Notes: a model not told the origin generated them from the sequence alone. Positions 29,697-38,644 are shown, counted from the stretch's first letter. The stretch: DNA of 64,000 nucleotides from Acidobacteria bacterium Mor1 (GCA_001664505.1 CP011806.1:4106177-4170176); one strand, 5' to 3'. A program made the numbers and translations.

Positions 29697-31259
29697 GTGA
29701 TCTCTCAGCGTGTCAGACAGTGTTGCAACTACGGGCTGCTCATCGCGGTCCTGTTTGCCGGGGGAGCCGTCTCCGCCGAGGACAGCGTCGATCGCGGTCC
29801 GACCAAGGCGCTCTCATTAACGGACTGCCTCAGGATGGCCCTGGCCAACAACCTGGACCTGGTCAGCGCCCGGCAGGATCCGATGATCTCCGAACAGAAC
29901 GTGATGAACGCCGACGCGGCGTTCGACATGGCGCTGACGGCGGACTACACCCGCAGCGAGTCGGAACAGGAACTGTCCAACCAGTTCTCGCTGGACAGCA
30001 GCACCGACGACACCGCCAACGTCGGGATCACCAAGCAGCTCGGGTTCGGTGGTAGCTACACCGTCAACCTGCGCGACTCCCGATCGATCCAGACCGGTCC
30101 GCTGGTCGTCGTCGACACCAGCTACCGTTCGTCGCTGACCGGTCAGTTCGACATGCCGCTGATGCGGGGCTTCGGTTCCGAGACCGCCCAGGAACAGCTG
30201 AAGCTGGCCGAGGGCAACCTCGAGATCAGCAAGGAGCAACTGCGGGTCCAGGCCAACAGCACCCTCGAGTCGGTGGAGGCCGCCTACTGGGATGTCGCCG
30301 CGGCGATTCGCGCCCTGGGCGTCTCCGATCGCAAGCTGACCCGGGCCGAGGAATTGCTCGAGCTCAACCGCAAGAAGGTCGAGGTCGGCACCCTGGCGCC
30401 GATCGAGATCACCCAGGCCGAAGCCGAGGTCGCCTCCAACCAGGAGAGCCTGATCGTCGCCGAGGTCACCCTGGAGAACGCCGAGGACGAACTGCTGCGC
30501 CTGTTGGCGGTGCCTGAGTCGGACAACCTCTGGGCCATGGCCATCGACACCGTCGACGAACCGACCTTCGACTTCCGCGAGATCGACCTGCCCCAGGTCA
30601 TCCGCACGGCGCTGGATCGCCGTCCGGAAATGAAGAACGCCAAGCAGACACTGATCAACAACGAGCTCAGCGAGCGGGTTGCCCGGCAAAACGTGCGGCC
30701 GCAACTCGACCTCAGCGTTTCCTACACCGCGACCGGTAACAACTTCGAACTGGGCGCCGGCCCCGACGGCATTCCGGGCACCCCCGACGACATGACCGTG
30801 ACCATGGGCGCGCTCAGCGAGGCGCTGTCGGAGATTCCCGACAACGACAACTTCAACTGGTCGGCGGGGGTCAACTTCCGCTACCCGCTGCGCAACCGCG
30901 CGGCCAAGGCCAGCTACGCCATCGCCCAGCTCAACCGTGAGAAGTCGGCGATCGACGTCAAGAACCAGGAACAGACCATTCGGGTCGAGGTGCGCCGCGC
31001 GGTGCGCGACGTCGAGTCCGGAAAGAAGCGCGTGGACGCCGCCCGGGCCAACGTGGTGCTGCAGCGCAAGAAGCTCGAGGCCGAACAGAAGAAGTTCGAG
31101 AACGGCATGAGCACTTCGTTCGAGGTGTTGACCTTCCAGAACGACCTGGCCGACGCCGAGCTCGCCGAGATCCGCGCGTTGATCGACTACAACAAGGCGC
31201 TCGTGGCGCTGGAACGGGTCAAGGGCACGCTGCTCGAGGCCCGGGGCCTGACGCTCTAG
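29697..31259 (+). CDS. TolC family outer-membrane efflux protein
   Basis: This 520-residue protein starts at GTG 29697 after GGAGGAGG. A signal peptide (LLIAVLFAGGAVSA) precedes two repeats of the outer membrane efflux protein domain with long coiled-coil helices (VEAAYWDVAAAIRALGVSDRKLTRAEELLELNRKKVEVGTLAP; VRRAVRDVESGKKRV). Members form trimeric exit ducts for tripartite pumps or type I secretion. The genes that follow are a membrane protein and a MacB-type ATPase, without an adaptor or permease. A PDGIPGTPDD insert in the middle is unusual. Confidence 0.92.
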   Translation: MISQRVRQCCNYGLLIAVLFAGGAVSAEDSVDRGPTKALSLTDCLRMALANNLDLVSARQDPMISEQNVMNADAAFDMALTADYTRSESEQELSNQFSLDSSTDDTANVGITKQLGFGGSYTVNLRDSRSIQTGPLVVVDTSYRSSLTGQFDMPLMRGFGSETAQEQLKLAEGNLEISKEQLRVQANSTLESVEAAYWDVAAAIRALGVSDRKLTRAEELLELNRKKVEVGTLAPIEITQAEAEVASNQESLIVAEVTLENAEDELLRLLAVPESDNLWAMAIDTVDEPTFDFREIDLPQVIRTALDRRPEMKNAKQTLINNELSERVARQNVRPQLDLSVSYTATGNNFELGAGPDGIPGTPDDMTVTMGALSEALSEIPDNDNFNWSAGVNFRYPLRNRAAKASYAIAQLNREKSAIDVKNQEQTIRVEVRRAVRDVESGKKRVDAARANVVLQRKKLEAEQKKFENGMSTSFEVLTFQNDLADAELAEIRALIDYNKALVALERVKGTLLEARGLTL

Positions 31260-31260
31260 T

Positions 31261-32208
31261 TTGCGCTCGGTGGCCCTTTCCGTCCCCCATGGGTTCGGCG
31301 TGCAGCGCGCCTTCGGTGCGCTTTTGTGGCCGAGAACCACCATGGGGGACGTGGTGCGCCACCCGGACTGGCAGGTGCCGCTCCTGCTGGTGATCGTCGC
31401 CGCGATTCTGTTTCACACCGTCTACGTGGCGCGGGCCGACCTGGTCACGGTGGAAACCACCGCGATGAGCGAAGCCTGGCTGTTCCAGTTCGAGGACGAG
31501 GCGACCCGGCTGTCGATCCTCGACGACTATCGCCGCCGCCTCCAGGAAACCCCGGCGCTTGCCTTTCATCTGGACGGCTGGATCCGCGCCGCCGTGTCCC
31601 ACGTCACGGCACTCCAGGGGTTGACCCTGATGCTGGCCGGCCTCTTCTGGTGGGCCGGCCACCGCACCCTCCCGCTGCGGCGGGGCGCGATGAATCTGCT
31701 GTTTTCCATGAGCCTGCTGGCCCTGGTCTGGATCAGCTACACCCTGCTCGGTTGGCTGTTGGCGGACTATCCGCTGCTGGCCAGTTTTCTGACCCTGATT
31801 GCCACGGGACTGTTGCTATTTCCCTGGCTCAACGCGCTCTCGTTCCTGGGCCAGGACCCGGAGTACGGGGCGCTTCTCGGGGTAGTGGCCCACGGGATGA
31901 TGGTCTGGGTGCCGGTGCATCTGATCGGCACCCTGGTGGCCGCGGCCCACGGCGGGCTGCTGACCCCGATGGATCAGGTGGCGCCGACCTCGCTGGGAGC
32001 GCTCTTCTGGGCGCCGGGCGAGGGCGGGGCGCTGGCGGCCTTGCTTCAGGCGCCGGACCTGGCGTGGCTCTGGTTCTGGGTGCTGGTGGTCGCCGGGCTG
32101 CGGCAGCTCACCGGCTGGGATACGACCAAGATCTGGGTTCTGGCGGCCAGCCCCTGGGTGGCGTGGACGCTGATCACCACGGTATTCTCGATGGCAACGG
32201 CGAGGTAG
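31261..32208 (+). CDS. YIP1-like multi-pass membrane protein
   Basis: This 315-residue protein starts at TTG 31261, one base after the tolC stop; GTG 31270 is an alternative. It has five or six hydrophobic helices ([58 protein letters not shown] and others). The layout, with an N-terminal cytoplasmic [16 protein letters not shown] segment, is typical of YIP1-domain proteins. These are often encoded with MacB-like transporters in Acidobacteriota. Exact role unknown; probably part of the same export system as its neighbours. Confidence 0.75.
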   Translation: MRSVALSVPHGFGVQRAFGALLWPRTTMGDVVRHPDWQVPLLLVIVAAILFHTVYVARADLVTVETTAMSEAWLFQFEDEATRLSILDDYRRRLQETPALAFHLDGWIRAAVSHVTALQGLTLMLAGLFWWAGHRTLPLRRGAMNLLFSMSLLALVWISYTLLGWLLADYPLLASFLTLIATGLLLFPWLNALSFLGQDPEYGALLGVVAHGMMVWVPVHLIGTLVAAAHGGLLTPMDQVAPTSLGALFWAPGEGGALAALLQAPDLAWLWFWVLVVAGLRQLTGWDTTKIWVLAASPWVAWTLITTVFSMATAR

Positions 32209-32213
32209 ACAAG

Positions 32214-32966
32214 ATGCTGATTTCGCTGACCGACATTCGCAAGACCTACGACATGGGCCCGGTGCAGGTCACCGCCCTGGCCGGCGTGACCCTCGGTATC
32301 GAAGAGGGGGACTACGTCGCGATCATGGGGCCCTCGGGTTCGGGCAAGTCCACGTTGATGAACGTGATCGGCTGCCTGGACACCCCGAGCGCCGGCTCCT
32401 ACAAGCTGAAACAGCGCGAAATCGCACAGATGGACGACGACGCCCTGGCCGAGATCCGGAACGGCGAGATCGGGTTCATCTTTCAGACCTTCAACCTGCT
32501 GCCCCGCACCGATGCCGTGGAAAACGTCGAGTTGCCGCTGGTTTACTCCGGAATCAGCCGGGCCGAGCGGCGCCGGCGGGCCGAAAAAGCCCTGCAGATC
32601 GTGGGGCTCGGCGAACGGATGCACCACAAGCCCAACGAGATGTCGGGCGGTCAGCGCCAGCGGGTCGCCATCGCCCGGGCGCTGGTCAACGAGCCCTCGA
32701 TCGTGCTTGCGGACGAACCGACCGGAAACCTGGACAGCAAGACCGGCGAGGAGATCATGAACCTGATCGATGACCTCCACGCCAAGGGGAACACCATCAT
32801 TCTGGTGACCCACGAGGAAGAGCTGGCCGAACGGGCCTCCCGGGTGCTGCGGCTGCGGGACGGCGTGGTGGTGTCCGACGAGCGCAACGCCGGGTCGACC
32901 TTCACGCCCCCGGGAGGAGCCGGGAAAGAACGGTCGTCCTCGCCGGAGATTCAGCCGGGAGCGTAA
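32214..32966 (+). CDS. MacB/LolD-type ABC transporter ATP-binding protein
   Basis: This 250-residue protein starts at ATG 32214, five bases after the previous stop. Walker A is GPSGSGKST, the signature is [38 protein letters not shown], and the Q-loop is [21 protein letters not shown], all in the form found in MacB/LolD ATPases. These drive mechanotransmission-type export across the envelope. A MacB-type permease (FtsX fold) and an HlyD-like adaptor would be expected next but are absent; the next genes are exbB/exbD. Confidence 0.93.
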   Translation: MLISLTDIRKTYDMGPVQVTALAGVTLGIEEGDYVAIMGPSGSGKSTLMNVIGCLDTPSAGSYKLKQREIAQMDDDALAEIRNGEIGFIFQTFNLLPRTDAVENVELPLVYSGISRAERRRRAEKALQIVGLGERMHHKPNEMSGGQRQRVAIARALVNEPSIVLADEPTGNLDSKTGEEIMNLIDDLHAKGNTIILVTHEEELAERASRVLRLRDGVVVSDERNAGSTFTPPGGAGKERSSSPEIQPGA

Positions 32967-33334
32967 CGGCGTTTTCGCTCGACGTTTCCCTCTGTCCAGG
33001 TCGTCGAATCGGCGGCCGGAAGCCCGGTCTACGTCTTGACTCTCCCCATGTTCGGAGCGGTCCACACCCCACGCGGTAACCGCTCCGCAACCCTTCTGAC
33101 GCTTCCTTGACACCCTATAGGGGCTGGCGTACCATCCGAGGTTGCCAGCGGTAGACTTCGTAAATCCAGCGTATTGAGCAGATACCGCCGCTCACGAAGC
33201 CGGTTATTCTTTACGCGGGATCGACGAAGCGGTCCGGTGTCGGAATGGCAGCCGGTGCCGGAACGTTAGAGGTCAAACAGAGATTGCCCAACGGGCCTAG
33301 GCGCCCAACACAAACCGGGCGCGGAGGAGATGAC
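32967..33334. other. Intergenic region upstream of exbB
   Basis: This 368-base gap between the ATPase and exbB holds a strong promoter (33107-33135) and a ~200-base leader. No gene is evident. An ATG-like extension of exbB to 33245 lacks a ribosome site. I see no recognisable riboswitch. Confidence 0.5.
33107..33135 (+). promoter_or_regulatory. Sigma-70-type promoter of the exbB-exbD-exbD-tonB operon
   Basis: A perfect TTGACA -35 (33107-33112) lies 17 bases from a TACCAT -10 (33130-33135). Transcription would start near 33142 and give a leader of about 190 bases before exbB. This is the best consensus promoter in the window outside the tmRNA region. Confidence 0.7.
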
Positions 33335-33994
33335 GTGTTAGCAGCTCTTGCAGATGCACCGACCCAGCTGTTGCAGTACTACAAAGACGGCGGGATTACG
33401 ATGCACTTCATTTCGGTCCTGTCGGTCATTTCGCTGACCACGATCGTCTACAAGCTCTTGGCCTTCTGGCGAGTCAAGACCAACCTCAACGACTTCATCG
33501 CGAAGGTGCGCGCCGCGCTGCTCAAGGGCAACGTGAAGAACGCCATCACCGTCTGCGAGGAGTTCCGCGGTCCCGTCGCGGCGATCACCAAGGCCGGCCT
33601 GCTCAAGTACGGCTCGCCCAAGGAAGAGATCGAGAAGACGATGGAGAACGCGGCGATTCACGAGGTCGCGTACCTCGAGAAGTACCTGACGGTTCTCGCC
33701 ACCATCACCGCCATCGCCCCGCTGCTCGGCTTCCTCGGAACCGTCGTCGGGATGATCCTGTCCTTCGACGTCATCGCCGAGCAGGGCCTCAACAACCCCG
33801 CCGAGGTGGCAAAGGGTATCTCGGTTGCGCTTCTGACCACCGCATACGGTCTGATCGTGGCCTTCTTCACCCAGCCGTTCTACAACTACTTCACCTCCAA
33901 GGTGGCCTCGCACACCCGTGAGATGGAGACCGCGTCCAACATTCTCTTCGAGACCTTCGACGAGATGGACCGCATGAACAAGGCGTCGGCGTGA
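33335..33994 (+). CDS. exbB: ExbB/TolQ/MotA family proton channel protein
   Basis: This protein has 219 residues, starting at GTG 33335 after GGAGGAG. Three transmembrane regions are visible: FISVLSVISLTTIVYKLLAF, VLATITAIAPLLGFLGTVVGMILSF and GISVALLTTAYGLIVAF. The conserved ExbB segment APLLGFLGTVVGMI and its downstream Thr/Pro residues line the proton pathway. With ExbD and TonB it powers outer-membrane uptake. It overlaps the first exbD by four bases. Confidence 0.93.
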   Translation: MLAALADAPTQLLQYYKDGGITMHFISVLSVISLTTIVYKLLAFWRVKTNLNDFIAKVRAALLKGNVKNAITVCEEFRGPVAAITKAGLLKYGSPKEEIEKTMENAAIHEVAYLEKYLTVLATITAIAPLLGFLGTVVGMILSFDVIAEQGLNNPAEVAKGISVALLTTAYGLIVAFFTQPFYNYFTSKVASHTREMETASNILFETFDEMDRMNKASA

Positions 33995-34431
33995 AGACTC
34001 CCCGCATGAAGACGGCCGAGGCGGCTATCCCCACGGCCTCGATGGCGGACATTGCGTTCCTGCTCATCATCTTCTTCATGGTCACCACCGTGCACGAGCT
34101 CGACCGCACCACGGTCAACGCTCCGAAGGCGCAGAACTTCGAGGAAGCCGAAAAGGGCGCGGCAATCGTCGTGATCCACCGGCAGCCGACCGGCGAGCTC
34201 ATCTACAAGTGGTCCGACGGCGAAGAGATGAGTGACGTGCGCAACGGGCCCGGAGACATCTACCTCGAAGCGTCCCGGATCGCCTACGACAACCCGAACA
34301 AGCAGTTCCTGATCAAGTCCGATGGCGACATCGAGTTTCGCTACATCGACGAGCTGATGGACGAGTTACGCAAAGCGGGCGTCAAGCGCCTGCTGCTGCT
34401 GACCAGTCCCGGCGAGGCGGAGATGGGCTGA
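33991..34431 (+). CDS. exbD: ExbD/TolR family protein (first copy)
   Basis: This 146-residue protein has the typical short cytoplasmic start and TM helix carrying the functional Asp (PTASMADIAFLLIIFFMVTT), followed by a periplasmic domain. The start is GTG 33991 inside the exbB stop; ATG 34006 is an alternative. The Asp in MADIAF is the proton-carrying residue of the ExbB-ExbD motor. The stop overlaps the start of a second exbD. Confidence 0.92.
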   Translation: MKTPRMKTAEAAIPTASMADIAFLLIIFFMVTTVHELDRTTVNAPKAQNFEEAEKGAAIVVIHRQPTGELIYKWSDGEEMSDVRNGPGDIYLEASRIAYDNPNKQFLIKSDGDIEFRYIDELMDELRKAGVKRLLLLTSPGEAEMG

Positions 34432-34901
34432 TGAAGCTCAAGAAGAAAAAGAGCGACTCCGAGATCCCGACCTCGTCGATGGCGGATATCGCCTTCCTGT
34501 TGATCATCTTCTTCATGGTCACCTCGGTGTTCTCTTCGACCAAGGGGCTGGAATTCAAGCTGCCCCAGGAAGAAGAGCAGGCACCGGCCGAGGAAGAAGA
34601 GGCGATCTTCATCCAGGTCTTCCCGGATATGTCGGTCTCGATCGACTGCAAGCCGACCAGCCTCGGTGAGCTCCTGGACTACATGGAACCGAAGTTGACC
34701 CGCAACGCCGAGAAGCCGGTGATCATCTATTCCGATCCCGACGCGCCGTATCAGGCGATGATCGCCGTCTACGACGTGCTGATCGCCGCCGAGGATACCC
34801 GCGGCTTCCCGGTCAAGAACATCTCGGTTCCGACCCAAAAAGACATCGGGGATTACACCGTGATGTTCGGAGTGAACCCCTTTGAAGTCCGCTGTAATTA
34901 G
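34431..34901 (+). CDS. exbD: ExbD/TolR family protein (second copy)
   Basis: This 156-residue protein has the same signature as the first (PTSSMADIAFLLIIFFMVTS) but a different periplasmic domain containing QEEEQAPAEEEEAIF. Two consecutive ExbD copies are common in Acidobacteriota, Bacteroidota and Myxococcota, where they may form a heterodimeric stator partner. Its ATG is the base after the adenine of the previous TGA (TGATGAAG), so translation is coupled. Confidence 0.92.
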   Translation: MKLKKKKSDSEIPTSSMADIAFLLIIFFMVTSVFSSTKGLEFKLPQEEEQAPAEEEEAIFIQVFPDMSVSIDCKPTSLGELLDYMEPKLTRNAEKPVIIYSDPDAPYQAMIAVYDVLIAAEDTRGFPVKNISVPTQKDIGDYTVMFGVNPFEVRCN

Positions 34902-34922
34902 TTTGGGGGCTGGAGGACACGC

Positions 34923-35633
34923 ATGAGTGAACAAGAAGTCCTCAAGTTGGACGACAAGGTCAAGGCGACCGATGCCCTGTACGCGACGATGTTGCGTGAG
35001 GACGAGCCCTGGACCAAGTGGGTCGGCTTCGCCGTGGCGGCTTTGGTCCACATCGTCGTCCTCGTCGTAACCCTGCCGGAAGCGAATACGTTCATTCCGG
35101 ACAAGGAACCGGCGAAGATCGTCACGGTCAAGAAGTACGTGCCGCCGCCGCCGCCCGTTGAGCGGAAGAAGATCGAGCGCAAGCAGATCACCAAGAAGGT
35201 GGCCGTACCGGATCCGACTCCCGACGAGCCGGAACCGATCCGTGAGCCGGAGCCGGAGATCGATCCCGAGCCGCTGCCGCCGGACGTCGAGATCGTGATC
35301 GGCGATACCGAGCCGCCGCCGCCGTCGGGTCCGCTGATGGCCGGTGTGGGCGACGTCACCAACCCGGTGCTGATTCCCGAGTCGAAGGTCGAGCCGCCCT
35401 TCCCGGAAATCGCGCGCCGCGCCCGGTTGACCGGTAACGTCATCCTGCAGGCGATCATCTACAAGGACGGAACCGTCGGTGACGTCGAGGTGCTGCGCTG
35501 CACCCGGCCCAACGTCGGATTCGAAGAAGAAGCCGTGAAAGCGGTGGAGCAGTGGCGCTACCAGCCGGCTACCCAGAACGGCCGCCCCGTGGACGTCTAC
35601 TTCACGATTCAGGTTTCGTTCGAGCTGAACTAG
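34923..35633 (+). CDS. tonB: TonB family energy transducer
   Basis: This 236-residue protein has a cytoplasmic tail and then a TM helix (WVGFAVAALVHIVVLVVTLP) with the conserved His used to engage ExbB/ExbD. A Pro/Glu/Lys-rich spacer (VPPPPPVERKK, EPEPIREPEPEIDPEPLPP) follows, and then a C-terminal TonB domain (IPESKVEPPFPEIARRARL ... VEQWRYQPATQNGRPV). It is the last gene of the exb operon. A secreted TonB-C paralogue is encoded at 15554-16357. Confidence 0.95.
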   Translation: MSEQEVLKLDDKVKATDALYATMLREDEPWTKWVGFAVAALVHIVVLVVTLPEANTFIPDKEPAKIVTVKKYVPPPPPVERKKIERKQITKKVAVPDPTPDEPEPIREPEPEIDPEPLPPDVEIVIGDTEPPPPSGPLMAGVGDVTNPVLIPESKVEPPFPEIARRARLTGNVILQAIIYKDGTVGDVEVLRCTRPNVGFEEEAVKAVEQWRYQPATQNGRPVDVYFTIQVSFELN

Positions 35634-35842
35634 TCCGATTTCAGGGATGGTCGGAGATCTGTCCCCTTTGTGTGACAAAACGGCACACTTGGGACGATTT
35701 TCCGGCCATTTCGGCCGAATGCGCGTAGGTTGAAGCGCGAATCGGTGGATGTACCGGGCCGGTCCGCATCTTGCACTACTCAAGGGCGGGCGGAGCCACA
35801 CGGGACATTGTTACGTCCCCCTAGCCACGAGAAGGAGCGACC

Positions 35843-37090
35843 ATGACTCACACCCACGGTCGAAAGATGTTGATCATCCTGGCAATGGTGGTTGCCGTGG
35901 CCTCTGCGTCTGCGGTCCACGCCGGTTATCAGGAAGGTCTCGACTACTACAAGTCCGGCAAGTACGTCGAAGCAGCCGCCGAGTTCCAGGCGCTGGTCGA
36001 CCAGTCGCCCGAGTACGACTCCGGCTACTACCTGCTGGGTATCTGCTTCCTGCAGCTCAAGAAGCTGGAGGATGCCGAGAAGAACTTCCGCAAGGCCATC
36101 GAGCTGAACGGCGACAAGTTCGATTACCACCACAAGCTGGCGACGGTGATGCAGAAGCGTCGCAAGAACGCCGACGTGGTCAAGATCATGAACGCCGCCG
36201 AGGGCCTGGCCGCCGACAACAAGACCAAGAACCAGCTCCACGTGATGCGCGGTTTTGCCTACGCCGGCCAGAAGAAGTGGTCGGAGACGATCGACGATCT
36301 TGAAAAGGCCAACCGGATCAAGCCGGCCGTTTCGGTCCAGACCCAGCTGGCCAAGGCTTACTACTCGCTGAACCAGAGCGACAAGGCGGTCAGCTACTTC
36401 GAGAAGGTCCTGGCCAAGGACTCGAAGAACGCCGAACTTCAGCGCCTGATGGCGGAGTCGTCGATCAAACTGGGTCTCCAGGCCCGTGACGACGCTTCCA
36501 AGAAAAAGCACTACGGTCGCGCCATGCAGGCGGCCGAGCGCTTCAAGACCCTCAAGCCGGGTACCGACGGGGACAACCTGATCGGCAAGGCGGCCCTGGG
36601 TGCCAAGCAGTATCCCAAGGCGGTCGAGGCGTTCACCGCGGTCGTCAGCAAGGACCGCAAGAACTGCTACGCCATGGTGAACCTGGGCAAGACCTACATC
36701 GCCATGAACCAGTTCGACAACGCCGAGAAGCCGCTCAAGGACGCCGCCGCCTGTGCGCCGCGGATGTCCACGGTCTACGAAAGCCTGGGCCTGATCTACC
36801 AGAAGCGTGGCAAGGCGTCGCAGGAAAAAGAAGACGCCAACAGCGCCTTCGCCCACTACGACACGGCGAAGAAGTACTACAACCAGGCCTCCGGCATTAA
36901 GTCGACCAGCTTCATCGCTCAGGCCATCAGCTCGATCGACCAGAACATCGAGGTCATCAAGCACAACATGGACCAGGATGCGATCAAGGCGGCTGAAGAT
37001 GCGGCGATCGCCGCCGAGCTCGCGCGCCAGAAGGAAGAAGAAGCCAAGCGCGCCGAGTGGGAAAAGAAGAAGGGTGGCGGCCGTCCTTAA
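35843..37090 (+). CDS. Secreted TPR-repeat protein
   Basis: This 415-residue protein has a signal peptide (MLIILAMVVAVASASAVHAG). About nine tetratricopeptide-like helical pairs follow, for example GLDYYKSGKYVEAAAEFQALVDQSPEYDSGYYLLGICFLQLKKLEDAEKNFRKAIEL. The C-terminus is a basic/acidic coiled coil (EDAAIAAELARQKEEEAKRAEWEKKK). It follows the exb-ton operon by 209 bases and precedes a strong terminator. TPR proteins next to ExbB/TonB genes are typical in Acidobacteriota and probably scaffold the envelope complex. Confidence 0.88.
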   Translation: MTHTHGRKMLIILAMVVAVASASAVHAGYQEGLDYYKSGKYVEAAAEFQALVDQSPEYDSGYYLLGICFLQLKKLEDAEKNFRKAIELNGDKFDYHHKLATVMQKRRKNADVVKIMNAAEGLAADNKTKNQLHVMRGFAYAGQKKWSETIDDLEKANRIKPAVSVQTQLAKAYYSLNQSDKAVSYFEKVLAKDSKNAELQRLMAESSIKLGLQARDDASKKKHYGRAMQAAERFKTLKPGTDGDNLIGKAALGAKQYPKAVEAFTAVVSKDRKNCYAMVNLGKTYIAMNQFDNAEKPLKDAAACAPRMSTVYESLGLIYQKRGKASQEKEDANSAFAHYDTAKKYYNQASGIKSTSFIAQAISSIDQNIEVIKHNMDQDAIKAAEDAAIAAELARQKEEEAKRAEWEKKKGGGRP

Positions 37091-37117
37091 GCCTCCTTCC
37101 GTTAGTTGAGTCAGCGA

Positions 37118-37143
37118 AAAGGCGGGCCCTCGGGCCCGCCTTT
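37118..37143 (+). terminator. Rho-independent terminator after the TPR gene
   Basis: AAAGGCGGGCCC is followed by GGGCCCGCCTTT, giving a GC-rich stem flanked by A and T runs (37118-37143). It ends the exb-ton-TPR transcription unit. Confidence 0.85.
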
Positions 37144-37202
37144 CTAGTATGGTGCGTCGTTCAGTCCACTGGATTCGATCCAACCGCTTGGAGTAACGGA
37201 CC

Positions 37203-37667
37203 GTGGCTCCACTGGCTCTCCAGAAGCCCCTGGTGCGCGTCGGCCTCGAGGCCGTCGACCGGCTCGGTCTGTTCCGCGCCCTGGTCGGCGATCTGGCCGC
37301 CCGGGAGGAGTTCCAGAACCAGCAGGCGGTTTTCGACGCGGTGGTCCACCGGGAGGGGCAGCGCTCCACCGCGGTGGGCGAGGGCTTCGCCTTGCCTCAC
37401 GCCACCTCCGAGCACGTCCCCGGCCTCCTGATGGCCGCCGCCCGCCTGGCCCGGCCCATCGAATTCGAGGCGCCCGACAAGGAGCCGGTGGACCTGGTGT
37501 TCCTGGTGCTGGCCCCGCCGGCCGAGATGGCCCCCTTCCTGGTGCTCCTGGGCCGCCTGGCCCGGGTGGTCAGCCGCAAGGACGTGGCCTCGGATCTCCG
37601 CTCCGCGCCCGACGAAGAGTCCTTCGAGGCCAAGCTTCAAGAACTCATAGACGCCTTTTTGTTGTAA
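37203..37667 (+). CDS. PTS EIIA-like protein (PtsN/fructose-type)
   Basis: This 154-residue protein starts at GTG 37203. It has the EIIA-fructose/mannitol fold pattern: FQNQQAVFDAVVHREGQRSTAVGEGFALPHA, where His in ALPHA is the phosphorylated residue, then PVDLVFLVLAPPAE. Such proteins regulate nitrogen or potassium metabolism or serve a sugar PTS. No other PTS genes are nearby. The product ends at a hairpin that spans its stop codon. Confidence 0.85.
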   Translation: MAPLALQKPLVRVGLEAVDRLGLFRALVGDLAAREEFQNQQAVFDAVVHREGQRSTAVGEGFALPHATSEHVPGLLMAAARLARPIEFEAPDKEPVDLVFLVLAPPAEMAPFLVLLGRLARVVSRKDVASDLRSAPDEESFEAKLQELIDAFLL

Positions 37668-37676
37668 CAAAAGGCG
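37652..37676. terminator. Hairpin across the end of the EIIA-like gene
   Basis: CGCCTTTT (37652-37659) can pair with AAAAGGCG (37669-37676). The hairpin covers the stop codon. In the plus direction no U tract follows, so it is a moderate candidate terminator. Confidence 0.45.
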
Positions 37677-37823
37677 TTGCTGCAACCGGATAATGGCTGG
37701 CCCGCGTCCGGGGCCCGCCGTAGATGTTCGGGTGCAATCGAGGGCGGTGCTGCGAGATAGTAGGGGGATCTCGTGGCGCTGCCCTTTTGCATTTTCTCCG
37801 CTGGCCCCAAATCCGTGGCCACC

Positions 37824-37852
37824 TTGACACACCCGGCAGCGATGTTAACTAT
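37824..37852 (+). promoter_or_regulatory. Probable tmRNA gene promoter
   Basis: A perfect TTGACA -35 (37824-37829) is followed at a suitable distance by an A/T-rich TTAACTAT segment (37845-37852) that can serve as -10. The mature tmRNA would begin 39 bases later, leaving a short leader that RNase P would remove. Confidence 0.5.
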
Positions 37853-37890
37853 GGAAAGTACGCCCGTTCCCGGGCGCCCCACCAAGGTAT

Positions 37891-38238
37891 GGGGGCGATT
37901 TGGATTCGACGGGAAGGCAGAGGCGTAGGAAGCACGTCGAGGTCCACTCCTCGTTAATCCGTGGAACAAAAGTACTTGGCAACAACCAGTACGCCCTCGC
38001 TGCTTAAGTAGCGACGTTTCCCGAGTTGCCCGCCCGAGGCGGCTCGTGGAAGCGCCGATAATTCGGGCTAGCTCAACGGTGATGCCTGTAACCGACGAGC
38101 GAAATTTACAGGCTGGCCTTCCGATTGTTTGCCGCTCAGTGGTCGGAATGGCGAGATAAAAAGCCGAGCAGGCTAAGCGTGTAGAAACTTACGTACGAAC
38201 CTTTTCGGACGCGGGTTCGATTCCCGCCGCCTCCACCA
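37891..38238 (+). ncRNA. ssrA: tmRNA (SsrA), one-piece
   Basis: The 5' end GGGGGCGATTTGGATTCGACGGG and the 3' T-arm/acceptor GGGTTCGATTCCCGCCGCCTCCACCA are diagnostic of tmRNA. The two ends can pair as the acceptor stem, and the CCA is encoded. The tag frame reads GNNQYALAA followed by TAA (37978-38007), a normal degradation tag ending in ALAA with a Gly resume codon. The molecule rescues stalled ribosomes. Its length, about 348 bases, is normal. An acquired island abuts its 3' end. Confidence 0.95.
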
Positions 38239-38366
38239 TTCGACTCGCGCATAGGGCGCTCGCTCATGGCAGGCTACTCTTCGCGAGTCGAATGGTGCCC
38301 TGAGCGAGCAACGCGAGCCGAAGGGCTCTCTCAGGTCTCGCACCGCCTCCACACGGTGCTCCCATG
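38236..38366. repeat. Left copy of palindromic island-boundary repeat
   Basis: This ~130-base element begins inside the tmRNA CCA end and stops at the ATG of a truncated GIY-YIG gene. It contains a perfect 14-bp inverted repeat (38236-38249 with 38282-38295) and the palindrome-like stretch 'ccctgagcgagc...gagccgaaggg'. An imperfect second copy lies at 45396-45521, in the same orientation. The pair brackets the whole accessory island. Confidence 0.75.
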
Positions 38367-38412
38367 TACCACGTGTACATTCTGCGCTGTTCTGACGGCT
38401 CCCTCTACGTCG
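38364..38412 (+). pseudogene. GIY-YIG nuclease gene remnant (N-terminus only)
   Basis: The ATG at 38364 opens MYHVYILRCSDGSLYV, the unmistakable start of a YhbQ/UPF0213-type GIY-YIG protein. The match stops just before the expected Gly (the ..YVG.. of the motif), and the following residues are unrelated. It is therefore a truncated gene of about 16 codons. The boundary repeat runs directly into its ATG, so the repeat may be the leader of a mobile GIY-YIG cassette. Confidence 0.7.
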
Positions 38413-38634
38413 CTCCGAGAACTCGAGCAGCTGGTGGCTGGCGGGCCGATGGACGGCATCATCGAGTGCTTCATTGGGTTTGCCGCCGACTGTCAAGATC
38501 AGGTTCTTGTCGCCGTGACAGAGTGGCTGATCGAACAGAGCAACGCCTCGACGGTCAGGAGAGGACTCCGGAAGGTCTCGATCCGTGCTGTGCCGCCACT
38601 GATTCTTGAGCTTCTGAGAACGCATACGGCTTGA
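38410..38634 (+). CDS. Possible fragment of a hypothetical protein
   Basis: After the GIY-YIG break a different frame stays open to TGA at 38634. It has protein-like content (LVAGGPMDGIIECFIGFAADCQDQVLVAVTEWLIEQSNASTVRRGLRKVSIR) but no start codon with a ribosome site. It is best read as the C-terminal remnant of an unknown gene joined to the repeat by recombination. Confidence 0.3.
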   Translation, partial: SLRELEQLVAGGPMDGIIECFIGFAADCQDQVLVAVTEWLIEQSNASTVRRGLRKVSIRAVPPLILELLRTHTA

Positions 38635-38644
38635 GTGGGTACCG

